A stretch of DNA of 9,915 nt from an uncultured beta proteobacterium (lineage in GTDB: Bacteria; Pseudomonadota; Gammaproteobacteria; Burkholderiales; Burkholderiaceae_C). Positions 6,546 to 9,915 of this stretch are shown in pieces. Within the stretch, counting starts at the first letter, position 1, and every line of letters begins with the position of its first letter. The stretch covers positions 1 to 9,915 of the forward strand of contig CAIMHL010000171.1 in assembly GCA_903840825.1 (NCBI GenBank), written 5' to 3'. The position numbers and the translations under genes were made by a program. The notes below the pieces were generated by a model. The model ran no database searches and had not been told where the DNA came from. It saw nothing but the letters and a program-made list of their open reading frames with translations.

Positions 6546-7961
6546 ATGACCACCTCCACGCCACTTCATGACTACAGCGCGACCGCGCTATTAGAAGCCT
6601 ACAGACGACATGATCTGTCGCCGGTGGAGGTGATCAAATCCGTGCTCCAGCACATTGACCAGTGGGAGCCTGACTTGTGCGCCAGCTACCTGCTGCGCCC
6701 CGATTTGGCTCTGGACCAAGCCCTTGCGTCTGAGGCTAGGTGGCGCCGGGGCGAGCCTTGCGGCGTGCTGGATGGCCTGCCTGTGACCATCAAGGAAAAC
6801 ATTGCAACCCGAGCGGATCCCATGCCCTTGGGAACCTTGGCCACTGACCTAACACCTGCCACTGCCGACGCGCCACCTGCCGCACGGTTGCAAGAAGCAG
6901 GTGCGGTGATGATTTGCAAAACCACCATGCCCGACTACGGCATGCTCTCCTCGGGGCTGTCGAGTTTTCATCCGCTGGCGAAAAACCCCTGGGATCTCAG
7001 TAAAACGCCGGGCGGCTCCAGCGCGGGCGCTGCGGCGGCTGCAGCAGCTGGTTATGGCCCACTTCACATGGGGACCGACATTGGTGGTTCGCTGCGCTTG
7101 CCAGCAGGCTGGTGCGGTATTTTCAGCCTCAAGCCCAGCTTGGGCCGTATTCCTATTGACCCGCCCTACACCGGACGCGCTGCGGGCCCCATGACACGCA
7201 CAGTGGGCGACTCTGCCCTGATGATGCAAGTGCTTTCATTGCCTGACGCGCGTGACAGCATGAGCCTGCCTTACCAGACCATCGCCTGGGATCAGTGGGA
7301 CCAAGGCACAGGCTTTCTGCGGGGACTCAAAATTGGCCTTTTGATGGAGGCCGGGTGCGGACTGACCGTTGAGCCCGAGGTTAAAGCCGCCATAGAGCGT
7401 GCTGCCCGTTTGTTAGAGCAATCCGGCGCTATTGTCGAACCGCTTGCGCCCTTCATGACACAGACCATGCTTGACGGCATGGACCACGCTTGGCGCATGC
7501 GCTCCCACATGGATCTGGCGGCCTTGTCCCCGGCAAAAAAGGCCCTGGTTTTACCCTACATCCAACAGTGGGCAGACAGTGCTGCCCACATGACAGGACC
7601 TCAGGTATTTGCGGCCTATAGCCAGTTTCACGCTACACGCCTAGCCACGGTGCGCGCCTGCGCGCCCTTTGACTTCGTGATCTCCCCGACCGCCCCCATG
7701 CCCGCTTTTGCAGCGGAGCTGCCCTCGCCCACCAACGACCCCTTGCGTCCGCTGGAGCACATCGGGTTTACCGTGCCCTACAACATGTCGGAGCAGCCTT
7801 CCGCTTCCATCAACTGTGGCTACACACTTGCCGGGTTGCCCATCGGTTTACAGATTGCCGGAAAGCGCTTTGACGACCTGGGGGTTTTGCAAGTGTCTCG
7901 CGCCTTCGAGTTACTGAGGGACCCACAACGTCCGTGGCCGCAACCGATGACGAAGAACTGA
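6546..7961 (+). CDS. Amidase-signature family hydrolase
   Basis: This enzyme would hydrolyse an amide (C-N) bond, probably in the cytoplasm since no signal peptide is seen. From ATG 6546 it is 471 aa, typical for the family. The complete Ser-cisSer-Lys triad is visible: K83 in VTIKEN, S158 in TPGGSSAG, and nucleophile S182 in TDIGGSLRLPA. The 24-residue spacing between the two Ser equals that in fatty-acid amide hydrolase. The ISPTAPMPA (379-387) and LAGLPIGLQIAG (428-439) blocks are also family-typical. The frame is open back to 6378, but the extra residues would be read out of the binding-protein gene and do not resemble the family. No strong Shine-Dalgarno precedes 6546; the 22-base gap suggests coupling to the upstream gene. 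Sequence alone does not separate a general amidase from a specific peptide, urea-derivative or aryl-amide hydrolase. GatA seems unlikely because no gatB or gatC is adjacent. Confidence 0.93.
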   Translation: MTTSTPLHDYSATALLEAYRRHDLSPVEVIKSVLQHIDQWEPDLCASYLLRPDLALDQALASEARWRRGEPCGVLDGLPVTIKENIATRADPMPLGTLATDLTPATADAPPAARLQEAGAVMICKTTMPDYGMLSSGLSSFHPLAKNPWDLSKTPGGSSAGAAAAAAAGYGPLHMGTDIGGSLRLPAGWCGIFSLKPSLGRIPIDPPYTGRAAGPMTRTVGDSALMMQVLSLPDARDSMSLPYQTIAWDQWDQGTGFLRGLKIGLLMEAGCGLTVEPEVKAAIERAARLLEQSGAIVEPLAPFMTQTMLDGMDHAWRMRSHMDLAALSPAKKALVLPYIQQWADSAAHMTGPQVFAAYSQFHATRLATVRACAPFDFVISPTAPMPAFAAELPSPTNDPLRPLEHIGFTVPYNMSEQPSASINCGYTLAGLPIGLQIAGKRFDDLGVLQVSRAFELLRDPQRPWPQPMTKN

Positions 7962-7969
7962 GCTAATAT

Positions 7970-8413
7970 TTATTCTTCAGAATACGCTGAAGACTTGACG
8001 ATCATCACCGGCACGCCCGCTGCGTGCAGCACTTCATTGGAAACAGAGCCCAACAAGGCGCTGCGCAAGCCCGTGGTACCGCTAGCGCCCATCACGACCA
8101 GGTCACAAGCAAAGCGCTCCAAAATATCGATCAAGGTATGCGCGGGGTCACCCTTGCCCACTTCACATTCGTAAGAAATATGAGCACCTTTCAGCAGCGC
8201 CTCTGCCTTTTCCAAGATGTGCGCACCTGCGGCATCGCTCACCTCTTCAATCACTTGGGGGTCATGGGCCACAACCAACTCGTACAAAGTAGCAGGCTCT
8301 TGAACATTGGCCAGCACAACGCTGGACTTCAAACCCGACAGTGACATTTGAATCACGAATCTAACGGCGTCCAGTGAAACCTCTGAACCATCAACAGGCA
8401 ATAATATTTTCAT
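7970..8413 (-). CDS. Universal stress protein, UspA family, ATP-binding type
   Basis: This is a single-domain cytoplasmic stress-response protein of 147 aa. The N-terminal strand KILLPVDGS (2-10) carries the conserved D8. The C-terminal nucleotide loop is G109-xx-G112-x9-G122-S123, which matches the ATP-binding motif of the MJ0577-like branch, so it is probably an ATP-binding Usp rather than a non-binding UspA. The ATG at 8411-8413 has an upstream TGAGGAA ribosome-binding site on the minus strand. It lies 93 bases downstream of coaD on the same strand. Its 3' end faces the amidase with only eight bases between the two stops. What stress or partner it serves is not visible. Confidence 0.94.
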   Translation of the reverse strand: MKILLPVDGSEVSLDAVRFVIQMSLSGLKSSVVLANVQEPATLYELVVAHDPQVIEEVSDAAGAHILEKAEALLKGAHISYECEVGKGDPAHTLIDILERFACDLVVMGASGTTGLRSALLGSVSNEVLHAAGVPVMIVKSSAYSEE

Positions 8414-8418
8414 TTGTA

Positions 8419-8425
8419 TTCCTCA
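8419..8425 (-). promoter_or_regulatory. Ribosome-binding site of the universal stress protein gene
   Basis: On the minus strand the sequence is TGAGGAA, ending five bases before the ATG at 8413. It supports the assigned start. Confidence 0.65.
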
Positions 8426-8471
8426 GACTATTGTTAAAACTGAACCCGTGCAGCCTAGGTGATGATCGAAT

Positions 8472-8501
8472 GGCAAGCTTTGAGTTGAGTCAAAAGTTGC
8501 C
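8472..8501 (-). repeat. Intergenic hairpin between coaD and the stress-protein gene
   Basis: As minus-strand RNA, the arms GGCAACTTTTGA and TCAAAGCTTGCC pair over twelve positions with one C-C mismatch and one U-G wobble, around a six-base loop. The same bases pair less well as plus-strand RNA (two adjacent mismatches), which suggests it acts in the coaD transcript. It begins six bases after the coaD stop. There is no T-run after it, so it is not a standard intrinsic terminator; mRNA 3'-end processing or transcript stabilisation are alternatives. Confidence 0.5.
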
Positions 8502-8506
8502 TGCGT

Positions 8507-9007
8507 TTAAAGAGGCCGTAAGCCACCTACTTTTTCCATCAAGCGCAAATTCACCAAAGGGTTGACGAATTTATCCACCTCGCCGCCTAGGGTCGCAATC
8601 TCCCGAACGAAGGTGCTGGAAATGAATTGGTATCTGTCACTGGGGGTCAGGAATACGGTTTCGACATCAGGCATCAAACTCCGGTTCATACCGGCCAACT
8701 GAAACTCGTAGTCGAAATCTGTCACAGCACGCAAACCGCGCACCATCGCCTTGCCACCGCGAGACACCACAAAATCACGCATCAAACCCGAAAAACTTTC
8801 GACCTTGACCTGAGGATAGGCCTTGACGGCCTCACGCACCATGTCCATGCGCTCATCCAATGAGAAGAGTGCTTTTTTGTGGTGCCCTGCAGCCACGGCC
8901 ACAATCACATGGCTGAACAACTGAGTCGCTCGACGGACTACATCCTCGTGGCCAAGCGTCATTGGGTCAAAGGTGCCGGGGTAAACAGCAATTACATCGT
9001 GCGCCAT
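8507..9007 (-). CDS. coaD: Phosphopantetheine adenylyltransferase
   Basis: This enzyme transfers AMP from ATP to 4'-phosphopantetheine to make dephospho-CoA, the penultimate step of coenzyme A synthesis. At 166 aa it is normal length. The nucleotidyltransferase motif PGTFDPMTLGH (10-20) holds T12 and H20, which align with E. coli T10 and H18. K44 and R90 (in VRGLRAVTDFDYE) align with E. coli K42 and R88. The ISST block (129-132) matches the ISSS ATP-site motif. Replacement of the E. coli ITNGH by MTLGH is ordinary for this group. The ATG at 9005-9007 has an AGAGG site upstream on the minus strand. The gene lies 89 bases after rsmD on the same strand, a pairing common across proteobacteria. 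Confidence 0.97.
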   Translation of the reverse strand: MAHDVIAVYPGTFDPMTLGHEDVVRRATQLFSHVIVAVAAGHHKKALFSLDERMDMVREAVKAYPQVKVESFSGLMRDFVVSRGGKAMVRGLRAVTDFDYEFQLAGMNRSLMPDVETVFLTPSDRYQFISSTFVREIATLGGEVDKFVNPLVNLRLMEKVGGLRPL

Positions 9008-9038
9008 GGTGTGCCTCTACGTCTGAAATGAGTTAGGA

Positions 9039-9064
9039 GGGCACCTTGTCAAGCAAGGCTGCCC
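9039..9064 (-). repeat. Strong hairpin between rsmD and coaD
   Basis: On the plus strand GGGCA-CCTTG, loop TCAAG, CAAGG-C-TGCCC forms ten base pairs with a single bulged base. It lies in the 89-base gap between the two minus-strand genes, about 30 bases before the coaD start. No T-run follows on either strand, so it does not look like an intrinsic terminator. It could be a leader structure for coaD or an RNA processing or stability element. Confidence 0.5.
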
Positions 9065-9096
9065 TTGGCCGCATTATGCAGCGCGCGTTTTAGTGA

Positions 9097-9711
9097 TCAG
9101 CTCAGCCGCTTCAAAAGATGGGCATGAACAGCACCCGCCTTCAAGTGCCGATGGACTTTAAGACCCATTGGTTCCAGCTGTGCGTCTGTCCACAAAACGG
9201 GAGCTTCAAGGTACACAAAACCATCCAGCGCCACTGCCCGGCCAGCGGCTTGAATGGCCGGCTCAAACAACACGGAGTCAAACGGAGGATCAATAAAAAC
9301 GGCATCCATACTGGCGGGGTCTTGGTGCTTGAGTGCCGCTACGCCATCACCCCGAACGATTTGCGTTGCACTGGCTTGCAACTGAGTTTGAATGCGCTTG
9401 AGTTGCGCCACAAGGGCCGAGTCTTGTTCAACCAGAGTCACTTCTTTGGCACCCCGGGAGGCCGCTTCAAACCCGATAGCACCCGTGCCAGCAAATGCAT
9501 CAATGCAGCGCCAGCCCGTCAAATCTTGGCCTAGCCAATTAAATAAAGTTTCGCGGACGCGGTCGGGCGTGGGGCGCAGGCCGGGCCGATCAGCCACAGC
9601 GAGTTTGGTGCGCTTCCACTGACCACCAATGATGCGGACTTCATGCGCTAAAGGTGCAGAGTGCACCGGCACGCGGGGCTTGCGGGGGAGTTCAGATTTC
9701 TTTTGTTTCAT
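9097..9711 (-). CDS. rsmD: 16S rRNA (guanine(966)-N(2))-methyltransferase
   Basis: This SAM-dependent enzyme methylates G966 of 16S rRNA during 30S assembly. At 204 aa it is close to the E. coli protein (198 aa). Key motifs are RIIGGQWKRTKL (26-37), RPTPDRVRETLFNWL (46-60), the SAM-binding DAFAGTG (71-77) and the catalytic DPPF (141-144). The basic N-terminal stretch (residues 1-15, rich in Lys, Arg and Pro) may contact rRNA. ATG 9709-9711 gives a normal length, although no clear Shine-Dalgarno precedes it. The AT-rich stretch at about 9755-9775 may hold its promoter, but no convincing -35/-10 pair could be fixed. Confidence 0.96.
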   Translation of the reverse strand: MKQKKSELPRKPRVPVHSAPLAHEVRIIGGQWKRTKLAVADRPGLRPTPDRVRETLFNWLGQDLTGWRCIDAFAGTGAIGFEAASRGAKEVTLVEQDSALVAQLKRIQTQLQASATQIVRGDGVAALKHQDPASMDAVFIDPPFDSVLFEPAIQAAGRAVALDGFVYLEAPVLWTDAQLEPMGLKVHRHLKAGAVHAHLLKRLS

Positions 9712-9801
9712 GAATCAAGCTTAACTCACGCAGTACGGGCTTGTTGAAAGCAAATTTCAATTAATTTAATTTCATACGAGGAAAGCAGCGGCACAAATAG
9801 G

Positions 9802-9834
9802 AAAACCCTAAGTAGATCAACTACTTAGGGTTTC
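9802..9834 (-). terminator. Terminator hairpin of the tRNA-Asp transcript
   Basis: A perfect 13-base-pair stem (left arm AAACCCTAAGTAG at 9803-9815, right arm CTACTTAGGGTTT at 9821-9833) closes a five-base loop. On the minus strand it lies just after the tRNA 3' end and ends in TTTT. The T-run is short, but the stem is strong and the position is right. The stem also ends in TTT on the plus strand, so it may work in both directions. Confidence 0.8.
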
Positions 9835-9838
9835 TGTT

Positions 9839-9915
9839 TGGCGGAGCGGACGGGACTCGAACCCGCGACCCCCGGCGTGACAGGCCGGTATTCTAACCAA
9901 CTGAACTACCACTCC
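9839..9915 (-). tRNA. tRNA-Asp (anticodon GUC)
   Basis: The minus strand folds as a complete cloverleaf of 77 bases including an encoded CCA (9841-9839). The acceptor stem is GGAGTGG with CCGCTCC (one G-U pair) and the discriminator base is G. The D-arm contains the GG pair in AGTTGGTTA. The anticodon stem CCGGC/GCCGG encloses loop CTGTCAC with anticodon GTC (plus positions 9879-9881). The T-arm has loop TTCGAGT. The 5' end coincides exactly with the window edge, so its promoter lies outside. Sequence is very close to the E. coli tRNA-Asp as I recall it. Confidence 0.97.

Noticed and set aside
9118..9534. 138-codon plus-strand open frame opposite rsmD
   Set aside because: rsmD on the minus strand has all its motifs; the opposite frame shows no domain.

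Overview
The window looks like a chromosomal segment of a betaproteobacterium of the order Burkholderiales, probably Comamonadaceae-like. This is inferred from protein style and gene neighbourhood; no database search was possible. The housekeeping genes at the two ends (a ribosomal protein L25-like tail, pth, a YfhL-type ferredoxin, coaD, rsmD) are ones that, from general knowledge, cluster in this order in many betaproteobacteria. Base composition looks moderately GC-rich and even throughout, with no obvious foreign patch, insertion sequence, phage gene or CRISPR array.

Layout. Left end (1-1047): the last codons of a Lys/Ala-rich protein, probably rplY, and its intrinsic terminator; pth on the plus strand; then a ferredoxin gene on the minus strand whose 3' end faces that of pth. 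Middle (1048-7961, plus strand): a six-gene unit encoding a complete peptide/nickel-type (Dpp/Opp) ABC importer in the order permease B, permease C, ATPase D, ATPase F, periplasmic binding protein, followed by an amidase-signature hydrolase. The first four genes overlap by 4 bases or abut, so they are almost certainly one operon. The binding protein starts 68 bases after the second ATPase gene, and the amidase 22 bases after the binding protein. Right end (7970-9915, minus strand): rsmD, coaD and a universal stress protein gene read leftward, preceded by a tRNA-Asp(GUC) gene with its own terminator hairpin.

How the genes work together. The binding protein would capture a peptide-like or amide-bearing solute in the periplasm. 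The two permeases and two ATPases would import it, and the amidase would hydrolyse an amide bond in the cytoplasm. This transport-then-hydrolysis reading is inferred from gene order; the substrate cannot be read from the sequence. The flanking genes serve peptidyl-tRNA recycling, coenzyme A synthesis, 16S rRNA methylation, Fe-S electron transfer and stress response.

I found no convincing new type of system. The points most worth a second look are the transporter-amidase unit lodged inside a housekeeping block, an inverted repeat directly in front of the first permease gene where no Shine-Dalgarno is visible, and two intergenic hairpins flanking coaD that do not look like ordinary terminators.
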